Shown piece by piece: positions 16,201 to 28,017 of a DNA stretch of 64,000 nt. The translations under genes were made by a program, and so were the position numbers. The first letter of the stretch is position 1. Every line of letters starts with the position of its first letter. Source of the DNA: Chamaelirium japonicum (taxonomy: Eukaryota > Streptophyta > Magnoliopsida > Liliales > Melanthiaceae); assembly GCA_947650365.1 (NCBI GenBank), contig OX393550.1, positions 103,810,843 through 103,874,842 on the forward strand, given 5' to 3'. The notes under the pieces were generated by a model. It was not told the origin of the DNA, made no database searches, and saw only the letters and a list, made by a program, of their open reading frames with translations.

Positions 16201-18213
16201 AAAAATATATATTTTTAATATATATTTACAAAATTCTTCAATGGCAAGAATTTTAGGTTATTATGATCATTGTGGTATGCTTATTATGATCTTTTTTTTT
16301 AACTTCCATCTGGGTCTTTAGGTTTATCTCACCTCTTTCTGACTTACAAAGACAAACCTTGAGTGAACTCTCCATAATTAACATGGATATGATCATATGG
16401 GTGTCATACGCTCATTACTATTTGTGTTGTGGTCCCATAATGCTTGCCCCATTCATGTGAATATGTGGAGTTGAGCTTATTCATCCATTGTACTTTAATG
16501 TATGTGACAATTGTTGTTTAATAATGTTTATTATATATCTATATTAGTAGGAGTGAAAAACTTGCATGGAATATGGTTATTCCCAAGGAACAAAAAATCG
16601 ATATATTTCGCGAAATATCACGAAATATATCGGAAAAAGGAAAACCCGATACGAAATGCTGGTTCTCAGCAGCTTATTTACATATAATAATATTTAAGTA
16701 AATGTCGTTTTACTTAATTTTTATTTTCTCCATTTACTTTAAGTTTCTCCATTTACTTAAATGTTATTATATGTAAAAAAGCAAATACCCCCCATTGATT
16801 TCAATAAAAATATCAAAAAAATCAAAAAACAAAGGAATCAAAAAGTAAACTTTCAATTTTAGTAGGCGAAAACAGTTTTTATGGATTTTTATAAAATCTA
16901 CATGGTGAGAAAAGTGATTAAATCAACTCCTTTTTAGCTCAAAAAATTCCACAAGATGTAGAAGTACGAGTATATCTAGAAAACCATGGTCCGTCTTAGA
17001 AAATTTTGAATGTATAAAAACTTTTCTATATAAAAACTCTTTTTTTCAGACTTGGTAAAAAAACAGTGTTTCACATTTCAGCATAATTTTTGCACAATTG
17101 CAAATTTGCATAACTTTCTTGTTTTAAGTCCGCTTTTAAAATCGTTTGAAACATTATTTTAATAATCAACTAATATTTATTTCAAAAAAAATTTTATCCA
17201 AAAAAAAGATTAAAAAACATTTGAAAAATAGATATCAAAACCGAACTAAATAAGATTGTACAAGACTCACAGACTCAATACATTGAATACATGTTATGTG
17301 AAGCTCTATACCCCTAGATAGGGTACACATATTATTTGAGTGTTCCAAAGTGTGTATCTATACTTGGCTTATGACTATCCGGAGTTTCACTAAAAAATTC
17401 CATCAAAAAATTAATATTTCCATAATTTCTACAAAATTGCAATATTTCCACACTGTTGAAATATTTCCACGAAATATTTCCATATCCAGAAGGTCAAAAT
17501 TTCCATCGAAATGGAGATTTCGAACCTTGGTTATTCCTGATAATTTAACCCACACATTGTCTTGATTTATTAATGTTGATAATATAAGTGTATCATGCAG
17601 CAGTTGCATGATCACTATTGATCACCTTTGTAGCCATTTTGGTATTATTATGCTATCAAAAATATTTTTTGTTATGAAACATTTTCAACTTTATGTTAAG
17701 ATGAAAGCACTGCCTCAAATGTTGCATGTTTTTGTTATTGAAATTTTTTTGACATCAGTATGATACGTATTGTGCATACTTGTCATTCATACAATACTAT
17801 TATAAATTTGGCAATCCATTTTGTGAATAATTCGACTTATAACATAACTCATTCAATTTTCAGTCTTGGGATAAGTATGTACAATATATTCCTGAGGTAG
17901 AGACTGGCGCGTGGAGACAATGGCCCGTCATTTCATGCCCACGCTATGTCTCCGGAAGGATATTGCGGCTCAGCGGCGATACCAATGGTATTTTTTGGAG
18001 TATACAAACGGACACATTTAGAAAATTTTGATACATACAAAGAACATTGAATCACATCAAAACCGAGCGTATGTATAAATTTAAACAGTTTTTTAAAAAG
18101 ATATTTATAAGTATAAATGTCGTGTACTTATAGTAGTTTTTACAGGAAAGAGGATCGTGATAGCCCGACGACAATATCCAGAGGGAGTACGATTGCAGGC
18201 TGCAGCGAGGTGA
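13280..18213 (+). CDS. Unrecognised six-exon gene with duplicated exon
   Basis: Proposed exons are 13280-13348, 13456-13545, 14253-14312, 15741-15800, 17864-17987 and 18146-18213, giving 156 residues. Every junction has GT/AG and the frame stays open throughout. Exons 1-4 all end in phase 0. Exons 3 and 4 are each exactly 60 bp, preceded by TTAGCAG, and encode near-identical acidic 20-residue blocks (VVMEEEEDVITTDGHRSTYQ and its close copy). Exon 2 is acidic (MDIDMEKEETI), and exons 5-6 are basic and aromatic (WDKYVQYIPEVETGAW, KRIVIARRQYPEG). I know no family match, so no function is given. The start could instead be the ATG at 13286. Transcription is unproven; splice-site quality and preserved frame are the main support. 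Further 3' exons cannot be excluded. Confidence 0.5.
15186..15390 (-). mobile_element. tRNA-derived SINE
   Basis: A 205-bp insertion flanked by AGAATCAGATTTTAT (15171-15185) and AGATTCAGATTTTAT (15391-15405). On the minus strand it starts CCGACCAGGGGGTAAG, has an A-box-like TAAGAGAGTTGG and a B-box-like GGTTTCACTCC, and ends in an A/T-rich tail. A truncated relative is at 48131-48269. It lies in intron 3 of the six-exon gene. Confidence 0.75.
16584..17528. mobile_element. MITE with 9-bp TSD in duplicated intron
   Basis: A 945-bp AT-rich insertion, flanked by GGTTATTCC on both sides (16575-16583 and 17529-17537). The ends CAAGGAAC and GAACCTT are short inverted repeats. The interior has many GAAATAT/ATATTTCG motifs near both ends. 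The paralogous site at about 15080-15090 has a single GGTTATTCC, so it is a natural empty site. A Mutator-like origin is suggested by the 9-bp duplication. Confidence 0.8.
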
Positions 18214-19540
18214 CGACAACGAGAGGCTTCAAAGATTGGTAGATTATTGTTTGCAGAGGTGACACGACTGCAAGCTGAGGAAAGTCGCCGCCACCGTCAG
18301 ATTGTCCAAGTTGTACGGAGGCACTTTTGACACAACTTGGCAAAATAAATTGTTTTTACAGAAGTACAAAAAATCATGTTCATGATGGTTGTAGGCTATT
18401 TAATCTGGTAAACGTTGAAACTGCTTATTGGTATCTGTTTAGTGAGAAAAGTTGCTAGCTATTCAATAGGTTAAATGTAATATGTGAGGGAATATTGAGC
18501 AAAGTTGCAACCAATCATTATGTGCTTACCTCCTGTGAAACACCATGATATGAGCTATCTTAATAAACATTATATCATTGTGGAAGTGAATGCTCAGGTA
18601 ATTGCAATATTTGGTTACTCTATCTATTGTGGAGCATTGAAGGCATCCCTATAGCTGTTAATGATACTGAAACTCTGTTTAGTCAAGTTTGACAGTGTTA
18701 CATTGAAATATTAAAATGCTGTATATTGTTGGTTGTAATTAAAGAATGCCATAATCCATGACATGATATAGAAGTCCTTGCAAGTAATTGATTCACATCG
18801 TGTCAAAAAGCATCTTCTTTTACTTTTGATTAGTGGATGTTCACTTTCCACAGAGGCGGGGGTACATTTGTTGACTGAATTCTATGTTTCTAGGATAAAA
18901 ATTTGATAGAAGATCCTGGTTTCAATGAATTCTGGGAAAGGGATATCTAGAACAGTAGCTGCTGGTTTCTCTAGAACAATAGCTGCTGGTTTTTGGATTA
19001 TTAAGATTGTCTAGAACACGAGCTTCAACACTTATCTCACATAAATTCTCTACAGAAATATCAGCACCCACGAACAAATCATGGTACACCAGAAAATATT
19101 CGATCGTCAGCCAATTTCAAAAGAAAAACAAATGAACGAGAATCCCGGTTACAACAAAAATTAAGAAAAAGGACACCGCGAATCGATCTACCTGGAACAT
19201 CCGAGAAATCAATTCCTTCATCGCCTTTTCCACCGGGCAATAGAGGATTTTAAATAGCAGCCTCTTAAGTATGTTGAACTAGAAAGGGTTTGAAGGTCAA
19301 GAGGATGCCGATTACACAAACCACGTTCAACACAAAGAACACGATGTGATCGCCTGTGCACCAACATTACCATGATTGGGGTCAATGGAGAGAATAATTA
19401 AACTGGTTGAAGAGATTAACAAAGGGGAGAAAACATGTCTATGACTCAATCAAAAAGTAGTCCGAACAATCAGTTTCTGATCATTTGAAATACATGAGCG
19501 ATTATAACCATTTAAAACCACCAATGTCGGTCCCAAGGCA
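18214..19540. other. No gene seen
   Basis: AT-rich sequence downstream of the six-exon gene. It may include its 3' UTR. No recognisable coding region or repeat termini were found. Confidence 0.4.
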
Positions 19541-19541
19541 G

Positions 19542-19724
19542 ATGAAAAAAATGCAAGTGTTGATGTTAGGTTAGTAGCCAAGCCATAAAAGACCACCTCG
19601 GGAATAGAAAATGAATCCTAATTTGAAGAAAATGAAAAAATGCGAGTGTTGATGTTAGGTTAGTAGCCAAGCCGTAAAAGACCACCTCGGGAATAGAAAA
19701 TGAATCCTAATTCGAAGAATATGA
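19542..19724. repeat. Tandem repeat, about 90-bp unit x2
   Basis: Two nearly identical units containing GTTGATGTTAGGTTAGTAGC and AAAGACCACCTCGGGAATAG. Confidence 0.9.
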
Positions 19725-19739
19725 AGCTGCTAACCAAAG

Positions 19740-20100
19740 CATGGTTTGAGGGTTCAGCCAAACCCAAACAGGTTGCCCGAACCGGTTCGAATTTTGGCCA
19801 AATCCAAATCAACCGACCCGATTTAGGCACCCGAATCAGGTCTAATTTATAAATGGTTCATATCATCGTTCTATTAGTGTGGATGAAATATATATAGTTA
19901 CAAGTTATTTCATGATTAATTTATCACATGTATTGGATCAGAAACAACAGATTTGGACCCAAATCGGGCTTATCAGACCCTAATTTATGATTTCCTTTTC
20001 TGCTTTTCTAATATTTTTGGCCGAACAGGCCGAACCCAAACCCAAATCGGAACTGGACAGGTTCATTTTTGCATGGTCCGAACCCTAATTCTCAAACCTT
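19740..20100. repeat. ACCCAAAC/ACCCGAAC-rich repeat remnant
   Basis: Short imperfect repeats such as CCAAACCCAAACAGG and CCCGAACCGGTTCGA near both edges (about 19760 and 20030-20090) suggest a decayed small DNA element. No clear target duplication. Non-coding. Confidence 0.35.
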
Positions 20101-20540
20101 GAGCCAAAGCCTTATTCCAGCAAGATAGGTGGTATAAAGTACAATTATAATCATGAGGAACTCCACAAAAGGAATGAACAAAATTTTAAGACAACTATTC
20201 TAAATTTTTTTTAAGACAACTAACAAAGTGTTTTTGAGCTAAACTTCACGTGGGCAAAGTGTAATTTACCCAAAATTATTTGTTGTGGGGATTTTGCTGA
20301 AGATGCTAAGTGCGACATCCGGGCAGTTGATGTGACACCATGTTCAATCCAAAATTGATATATGTGAATTTATTTAAAAATAAATATTTAAAAAGGAGAA
20401 AAAAGATAACCATTTGCTCACCGATGAATTAGGTTATTTTCTTCAAATGTGGACTTCCCATCCGAATATGGGTGCCCCCGTCGATTGTGGGCGCCGCCAA
20501 ACCAATTTTGTCGTCCCGTTCGAGTACCGACAGACACAAT
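20101..20540. other. No gene seen
   Basis: AT-rich intergenic sequence with no supported feature. Confidence 0.4.
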
Positions 20541-20549
20541 TAGTATTAT

Positions 20550-20770
20550 AATTACTCTCGAAATATTATCACCTCCTTCGAAATATTATCACCGCTCATG
20601 AAATATTATTACATATTTGATATATCTTTATCTCCCACGAAATATTGTTGTCGATCTCGAAATGTTTTGTTGCCACTTTTGAAATATTATAATCTTCCTT
20701 GAAATATTGTCTTCGCCCTCAAACTAATTTCACCTGCCTCGAAATATTGTCATCGCCCTCGAAATCTTTT
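20550..20770. repeat. Degenerate minisatellite (CGAAATATTGTC-type)
   Basis: Eight or more loosely spaced copies of CTCGAAATATTRTC, with spacing of about 24-35 bp, followed by copy-A duplicated sequence. Confidence 0.65.
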
Positions 20771-20802
20771 GTGTGCTGACAGGCACGGGCATTACTAGTT
20801 AT

Positions 20803-21569
20803 TAGATAGTCCATCCCCATGCAGAGACCCGAGGGGAAGCTGTGCTCATAGCTCCTAAGAAACACTGCATCGCTCAAGGTTGTCTGGGCGAAATTGCGCT
20901 TGCCCAAGCGAAGTCCATCAGCGGTTGACTCACATAATGATCGACATATTTACTCGGGTGGAATTCAGGCTCGCTCGGAAAAAGTCATCAGGCAGGCAAC
21001 TCATAGCACATGTGCCAAATTCGCTCGGGCAAATTATGGACGCCCTGGCAAAGTTGGAAGGAGCCGGCTGGCTAAGGTGGGTTTTTCAGGTTTAAGCATG
21101 GAGGTGTTAAAAGGGGGTATTAAAGTATCCTCTATGGTTTTTGTGAGGGAACCACGAGAGGTCTCTTGAGAGGGTGTGGTGTGCTACAAAGGGTAGGGTT
21201 TCTCACAGAGGAAGAGAAGACACTAGATGGGGATCTTCTACGAAAGAGAGGATCGAATCAGAGACTACGTGAATATGAGTCTGCGGTGGATTTCTAGGGT
21301 TTTTGTTGGTTGAAGAACTCTAAGGGAGGATAGCTGTAGATCTTGTTGGAGCAAGTTCAAGGAGTCTGGTTGTACTTCTTTGTTCTCGTCGCCATTGATA
21401 GTGAAGCTTCCTCGATCGTTTGCTCACAATGGTTTTTCCCGCAAGGATTTCCACATAATTGATTTATTTTTTCTGTTAAGTATATCATGCACAAGTGTTA
21501 TCGCATCACACTTGCACTATATTGTATCATTGTTTGTAGATATTGAATAAAAAAAAGCAATACAGAGTA
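20803..21569 (+). mobile_element. LTR-like fragment shared by both copies
   Basis: Contains a promoter-like run (GGGGGTATTAAAGTATCC here, GGGGGTATAAAAGTATCC in copy B at 28285) followed by a leader with AGGGTTTCTCAC and then GTTTTTCCCGCAAGGATTTC. Plant copia LTRs often show this order. No primer site or second LTR was found, so it is a remnant. The copy B counterpart is at 28018-28740. Confidence 0.4.
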
Positions 21570-21800
21570 AGGGCATAAGTTGTCCTTTATGAGAATACAT
21601 CCAAGGAAGATCATGTGTTATGGCTACTTAGCGATATTGTCAATGGTGAGAATCCTGAAAGAGCAGTTATGATGGCATATTATTATTATTATTATTATTT
21701 CTGTTAAGCATATCATGCACAAGTGTTATCGCAACATACTTGCACTATATTGTATCATTGTTTGTAGATAATGAATAAAAAAAAACAATACAGAGTAAGG
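21470..21800. repeat. Local tandem duplication
   Basis: The stretch TTCTGTTAAGTATATCATGC through CAATACAGAGTAAGGGCAT occurs at about 21471-21577 and again at about 21700-21805, with GAGAATACATCCAAGGAAG sequence between them and repeated again after the Tourist MITE. Confidence 0.8.
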
Positions 21801-21817
21801 GCATAAGTTGTCCTTTA

Positions 21818-22068
21818 GGGTCTCTTTAGTTGGAGGGAGTTGGAGCCGGCGTGTTCCAACTCACGCGTGGGGATACAAACGGAATGAGTTGGAACTCCAC
21901 CTAAAAACCGTGGGGTACAAACTCACGCATTTTCTATACAATCGAAGCCCACGGATGAGTTGAAACTCATCTGGTCGGGAACCTCCGCACGGAACCAAAC
22001 AGCCGCTAGCTTCGAACACGCGTGAGTTGGAACACACCGGTTCCAACTCCCTCCAACCAAACAGACCC
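21818..22068. mobile_element. Tourist-like MITE, copy A
   Basis: A 251-bp element with ends GGGTCTCTTTAGTTGGAGGG and, reverse-complemented, GGGTCTGTTTGGTTGGAGGG. It is flanked by TTA (21815-21817 and 22069-22071), the target duplication of PIF/Harbinger elements. The same insertion, also 251 bp, is in copy B at 45695-45945, so it predates the segmental duplication. Confidence 0.85.
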
Positions 22069-22648
22069 TTATGAGAATACATCCAAGGAAGATCATGTGT
22101 TACGGCTACTTGGCGATATTGCCAATGGTGAGAATCCTGAAAGAGCAGTTATGATGGATCTGATGCAGTCCTGGGGTGTGGAACCCTCCATGAGTACCGA
22201 CATCGTCCGCATTACATGGCATATTATTTTATTCCATCACTTTCACTTATATCGAAAGTATAATTATCGCTATTTCTAGCAATAAGGACAGGGCCGGTCC
22301 TGAGGGTAGGCGGGCAAGGCAGTTGCCTAGGGCCCCCAATTAATTTACACTAATGGGGGCCCCACAGCCAAGCCCAAATACTAAAGGAGGGGGGCCCAAC
22401 AACCAAGTCTAAACGGCAAACACCAAGAGCCAAAGAGGGCATTCTCCAATAAAATAAAACCTTTGAACTATTGTGCTTCATCCCCAAAAATAAAAAACCT
22501 GTGCGGTGGGCAGCGAAAGAGAAATGAAAGGTCGACCGTCAGGGTTGGCTGTGACTTCTGCGGCCCCATCCCCGATTCCTCCCCTCCCTTGCGTCCCTCC
22601 CTGCCCTCCAGACCCTCTCCTTGTCCACCAACGCCCTCTCCAACGACC

Positions 22649-22772
22649 ATGTCACAAGAAAGATTGAATGGATTTGTTATCTATTAAAAAAACTATGGTA
22701 GAAAAGCTTGATTATACAAGCTTAATTAGTAACTTTGCAGGTAAAAATATGAGAAAAGTAATGTTTGAGTGA
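22649..22772 (+). pseudogene. hAT transposase C-terminal relic
   Basis: A short coding relic begins MSQERLNGF. It is interrupted by a stop and frameshift, then continues as VEKLDYTSLISNFAGKN to a stop at 22770. This resembles the extreme C-terminus of plant hAT transposases, next to the dimerisation region. Catalytic domains are absent, so it is an internally deleted derivative. Confidence 0.6.
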
Positions 22773-22905
22773 TATAACTGACATTTCTTTTTGGTATTAT
22801 ATTTTTAGAGTTTGTTTGGTGTGTTTTCTTATTGTAAATTAGATTTTATTAAAGTATGAATCAACAAAAACTTGTTATACTTATTTTATCTTTTAGGTTA
22901 TTCTG

Positions 22906-23152
22906 GCGATTGTTTGGGTCATCTGGCTTGAGCGGAATAACCGGATTTTCAATGGCAAGTCTTCAGGGCCGGAGCAGCTGCGGCATTCGGTGTGCTCCTT
23001 CTTCAAAACCTGGATGATCCCTTGGTACGATAAACTAGGGGAGGAGGCACTTCTTTTTTGTAACAGAATTCTTGCCTAGTTTTTAATTGGTTTCTGGTCG
23101 GGGTCCGCCAAACCCTCCCTCCTTTGAGGAGGGGTTCTCAAAAAAAAAAAGA
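22906..23152 (+). mobile_element. 5'-truncated LINE fragment inside hAT
   Basis: A 247-bp insertion flanked by AGGTTATTCTG (22895-22905 and 23153-23163) and ending in a poly-A tract. Its translation (VWVIWLERNNRIFNG, FKTWMIPWYD) matches the very end of plant LINE reverse transcriptase ORFs, just after the zinc-knuckle-like region. It ends with a stop and a short 3' UTR. Confidence 0.8.
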
Positions 23153-23747
23153 AGGTTATTCTGATGATTTTTTGTGATCTTAATCGATGTAAGCAAACTT
23201 TAGTAGTTGATTTTAGTAATTATATATAAAAGCAAATTTTGTATGGATACATGCAATAAAAATTTACTGGTACTTCAAAATTTTTATTGTATTAATATGT
23301 ATAGGGGGGCCAACTTTTAGAGTTCGCCTAGGGCCCCCAAAACCTCAGGGCCGGCCCTGAATAAGGAAAACATACAGCAGACATGCATTCATAAACCATT
23401 AATCTTAGCACTGTCAAAGTCATATTGACAAATGTTTAGCAAGCTCTCCACACATAATAAACAAATTTTAAAAGGGTTATTTTGACTTTGCTCCTAAATT
23501 TTCCTTGAATTAGACTTTACCCCCCATATTTTCATTAATTAGACTTTACCCCCCAAAACTAACTTTTCCGTCAGCTCGCCATCTAAGAGATTTTCCACTG
23601 TTTTCTAAATTAGTCTTTGCCCCCCACCAGCTGTCAACCCGTTTCAAATACCCAATTTTACCCTTGGGGGGCAAAGACTAATTAATGAAATGCCTATCTT
23701 TACCCCGCCCCACCAATTCTACCGATGCCCTAGGCCTATAATTTATA

Positions 23748-23749
<2 letters not shown>

Positions 23750-23816
<67 letters not shown>
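23750..23816. repeat. (CT)n microsatellite, copy A
   Basis: Pure CT tract; the counterpart in copy B is at about 47223-47272, where it is interrupted. Confidence 0.95.
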
Positions 23817-23820
<4 letters not shown>

Positions 23821-23856
23821 TCTTCGACATTGGAGAGGGCTTAAGCCAACGGTTTA

Positions 23857-24104
23857 TGTTACGAACCTGACCGTTTTTTCAAAAGCTCCGAAGCTGTAGG
23901 AGATCAGACTCGATAATTATTTAGGCATATAACATACCACCACGCTTCCGCGGCCGACGTCCTCGTTGGCCCACTCTATCGATACTGGCCCGATGGTAGC
24001 CCTTTTTCTTTTTGACGGCTTCCACTCACCTACCAGTATTTTAATTTAGCCTACAGGTCGCCCCTTTTAGGATGCGAACCTTGGACGTGGGGCTGGCTCT
24101 GATG
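23857..24104 (-). mobile_element. Miniature LTR element, copy A (one LTR lost)
   Basis: The LTR at 23857-23934 (TGTTACGAACCTGACCG ... CATATAACA) is followed by an internal part that stops exactly at GGCTCTGATG, the inverted primer-binding site. The second LTR seen in copy B (47571-47641) is missing, and the segmental duplication ends here. Confidence 0.65.
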
Positions 24105-24571
24105 AAGAAGAGTGAATCTTTCCATAACAAGAAAACTGATAAGGAGGATGGCTTCCAAAGTATAATCCCAATAATCAAATCCTGAAAAGATCATACGTCC
24201 TGAGATTATATAAAGGCGGAATGGCCTCCGTGCAAAGGTATGCTCTCAAACCCCTCTGCATCACACTAATTTTGTTTAGTCGAGGCTGACTTTGGTGTCG
24301 GAGGCTCAACGCTCGGGAACCTCCTCATGGTTATTCGAGTTATTTGTGTTGATCCAGCGATATAACTTGCAGCAACACTAAAGCGGAACAGATATTTGGA
24401 TGCACAGAGAGCATTAGGTCAAATTTTGAAGAACAAATGGCATGATGGAAACCTACCTTATTATATTGTTGAGTAGATAATCCCACATCGGCTAAGGGGT
24501 GGGAGTTTCACGTCTTCATATACCCGTAGCCCCCTCCCTCTCACAACCGGTTTTGAGAGTTCACGGGATTA
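24105..24571. other. Unassigned, possible LTR fragments
   Basis: No gene. It includes ATTATATAAAGGCGG (about 24207), a TATA-like site, and TCCCACATCGGCTAAGGGG (about 24481), a motif frequent in plant LTR retroelement and TRIM ends. No complete element could be delimited. Confidence 0.35.
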
Positions 24572-24714
24572 GTTATAGATGGTCTACCCGATCAATCTTC
24601 GAGCATGGGTACGAATACCTCAATTAATGCCCACACTCAAAATTCGATTTCAACTACCCCTTCAAACTTGTGGATATTAGATAATATGGTTGGACTTGAA
24701 CCTCATTGTAATAA

Positions 24715-26699
24715 GGTGGACTTAGCTGTTGGTCCCCCACATGTGACTCATTTTAGCACTAAGAACGCCCAACACATTGTTTAAGCTGGAGTCCCTTCGC
24801 AAAAACAGGAACGACTTCAATAATATTTAATCGTTTCACTGTTTCAAATATCCATCTATATCCATCAGATTTCGCTCAAATTATAAACCTTGCTATCAAC
24901 TGAATTTCAAACATACAAATACACTGTAGCGAACGTGACGATTTTTTTTAAGGATTTTAATATTTGCTACAGTGAAATCACTATAGCATTTTTTTTTTGA
25001 AAAAACTCTATATAAAATTTTCATATTTTTTACTACAGTGATTTTATTGTAGCAAATGTTACTATTTATTTTTAAAATTTTATTATTTGCTACGGTGAAA
25101 TCACTGTAGCAAATATTTTTTTTGAAAAACTCGATATTAAAAAATTATATTTTTTTGCTACAGTAAAATTACTGTAGCAATGCTACTCTTTATACTGAAA
25201 TATTACTCTTTATAAAGAGTAACATTTCGAATAATAAAGAGTAACATTTTCTATAATGAAATCATTGTAGCATTTTGCTTAAAAAATCTTGTTTAAAATC
25301 GAAAAACTATATACGTCGAAATCACTGTAGCAAATATTAGTCTTCATTATCAAAATGTTAATCTTTATAAAGAGTAACATTTCGATAATGAAGAGTAACA
25401 TTGCTATAGTGAAATCACTATAGCAATTTTTTTTATTTAGAAATCACTGATTCACTATAGCAAATGTTACTCTTCATTACCGAAATGTTACTCTTTATAA
25501 TATTTCGGTAATGAAGAGTAACATTTGTGGGGGATATATGATCTTCGTGCCAATCCGAAGACTCCGCCCAACTAGTCAATCGAGTTGAGTCGAAGGTTTT
25601 TGATCGATCTGTTGACTGGAAGGTAGGTTCAAGGTCTATGCATTGGTGACTTTGAGTTAAGACTTTCGATATGCAAACAAAAATAAGGTTGACACAATGT
25701 GTGATTTCGGATTTCAGCCGAAGCCTACGTCTCCGTGCTATAGGGAGCAACCCGAATTCACTAGCACTCTGCTTGAGGTGACCTCGACAGGCCGAGTGTC
25801 ACTGATCTCTTCACAAAGAAGATCGAAGGGAATGGAATATCAAAGTCAGAGCTCTGGGTTTTTGGATTCTGGTCTCTGATTTTAGGATTCAGATTTTCGA
25901 TCCCTTTACATTTGAAGTGTCTGCTATTTATAGAAATCTTTGGGAGAAAATCCGGGGCAAATGGCGATTTTTGCCGTCGTATCTGGGGATTCCCCAGGCA
26001 GGTGGGTCACACCGTTGTATCCGAGGATCCGCCAGGTAGGGCTGGTGGGTCCCGCTGTTGATCTGTGTGGATCCTCTAGGCAGGGCTGGTGGGTCCCGTG
26101 GTTGCCTCCGTGGACCCCCCAGGTAGGGCTGGTGGGTCCTGTGATAGTCTCCGGGGGCCCCCAGGCAGGGCTGGTGGGTCCCGCGGTGTGTGAGGCACTT
26201 AATCAAAATTTGCACCCACAACATTTGCTACAGTGATTTCAAAACAAAAAAAAAGTGCTATAGTGAAATCACTGTAGCAATTTTTTTTTGTTTTGAAATC
26301 ACTGTAGCAAATGTTACTAGCTCTTCATTACCGAAATGTTACTCTTTATAAAGGGTAACATTTCGGTAATGAAGAGAAAACAATTTAGCAATTTTTTATA
26401 TTTTTTATAAATCTTGTTTTTTTTAAAAAAATAGTGAATCATTGTTGCACTTTTTTTTTTTTGGACGGTGCATGAAATTATGCACATGAAGAATGAAAGA
26501 ATAAGAAAGGTTATTTTGATCTTTTTTTAAGAATTTGTTACACGTAACAAACTCTGACCTGCTACAGATGCCCCATGTGCTTTTTGAAATGGCTAAGCAT
26601 TATTAAATTCATAATCATAGGGACCACAGCAACAACCAACAATTTCAGTGTCCTTTCACTAAACCGATTTGTTTTACAAGGACCTAAGACACATTATCC
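24715..26699. mobile_element. Insertion rich in ACTGTAGC palindromes
   Basis: Absent from copy A, where CATTGTAATAAACATAAATT is continuous. The flanks TTGTAATAA and TTGTAATTA may be a 9-bp duplication. From 24925 to 25525 and from 26221 to 26410 it consists of imperfect palindromes such as GCTACAGTGAAATCACTGTA and of ACTCTTTATAAAGAGTAACA, both repeated several times. A solo LTR (25526-26220) is nested in it. No ORF of note. Confidence 0.55.
25526..26220 (-). mobile_element. Solo LTR with U3 subrepeats
   Basis: A 695-bp sequence, TGTGGGGGATAT ... GCACCCACA, flanked by ACATT (25521-25525 and 26221-26225). A TATA box on the minus strand (TCTATAAATAGC, about 25928-25939) sets the orientation. 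Upstream of it on that strand (25975-26190) are four to five imperfect repeats of about 45 bp containing CAGGCAGGGCTGGTGGGTCC. A diverged relative is at 52949-53735. Confidence 0.8.
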
Positions 26700-27016
26700 C
26701 TTGTAATTAATAAACATAAATTCTAACTGAACTCATATCCCTACTCAAATTCTACCCAATCTCCTACCCCACTAAAACCAATATAATAATTAATAAGAAA
26801 TCATAAGAGGTTCTTGATATTTCCATATAATAACATTGATTTTTTATTCAAACAACTGTGCATATGAGGTGGAGAAAAAAAGACAAAATTCTCCATAAGC
26901 AATACCCGAAACCCAAATAAGCATTGATCGACTATGGGCCCTCTTATATACCCGATTGGTTATATAAGAGGTAGGGTCCGACCCGAATCCAACTCGTAGC
27001 CATCCGTACTTGTAAT

Positions 27017-27118
27017 GAACCCAATTCCAATACAGTCTTCATATAACATAGTTATAACCATAATCACCACTTGTTCTAGAACCTTCTTGCTCGAAGTTTT
27101 CTATACCAGAAGCTTTTC
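27017..27118 (-). other. Former 3' end of F-box paralogue
   Basis: Matches the last part of the copy A F-box coding sequence and 3' UTR but lies beyond the premature stop in copy B. It shows the retroposon-free site CCAATTCCAATACAGTCTTC. Confidence 0.6.
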
Positions 27119-27987
<869 letters not shown>

Positions 27988-28017
27988 GCATTATTAAGGA
28001 AGCTGGAAGGTGTTGTT

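Larger units (their letters stand above)
14170..17580 (+). repeat. Tandem intron-exon duplication
   Basis: About 1.4 kb is present twice: roughly 14170-15140 and 15655-16583, the second copy resuming at 17529-17600 after a MITE. It includes exon 3/exon 4 and long flanking intron sequence, offset by 1488 bp at the exons. A further partial copy of the ACCATAGAACCGGTGGGTCA block lies at 15450-15552. The copies differ by scattered substitutions only. Confidence 0.85.
22289..23359 (+). mobile_element. Non-autonomous hAT element
   Basis: A 1071-bp element with ends CAGGGCCGGTCCTGAGG and CCTCAGGGCCGGCCCTG and a perfect 8-bp duplication AATAAGGA (22281-22288 and 23360-23367), as expected for hAT. 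Copy B has the uninterrupted site (about 46158). Inside are a short transposase C-terminal relic and a nested LINE fragment. The rest of the transposase is missing. Confidence 0.9.
8976..24104 (+). repeat. Segmental duplication, copy A
   Basis: Collinear with 24572-47569. Matching blocks include 8976-9107, 9107-9480, 10259-11225 (F-box gene), 11670-11700, 20803-22288 and 23360-24104. Copy A alone carries the 9480-10258 retroposon, the hAT at 22289-23359 and the 11230-20800 segment with the six-exon gene. Without the copy-specific pieces both copies are about 3.7 kb. Confidence 0.75.

Noticed and set aside
20894..21169. Small overlapping ORFs near 21000
   Set aside because: Paralogous sequence in copy B does not keep the frame; they fall in an LTR-like non-coding fragment.
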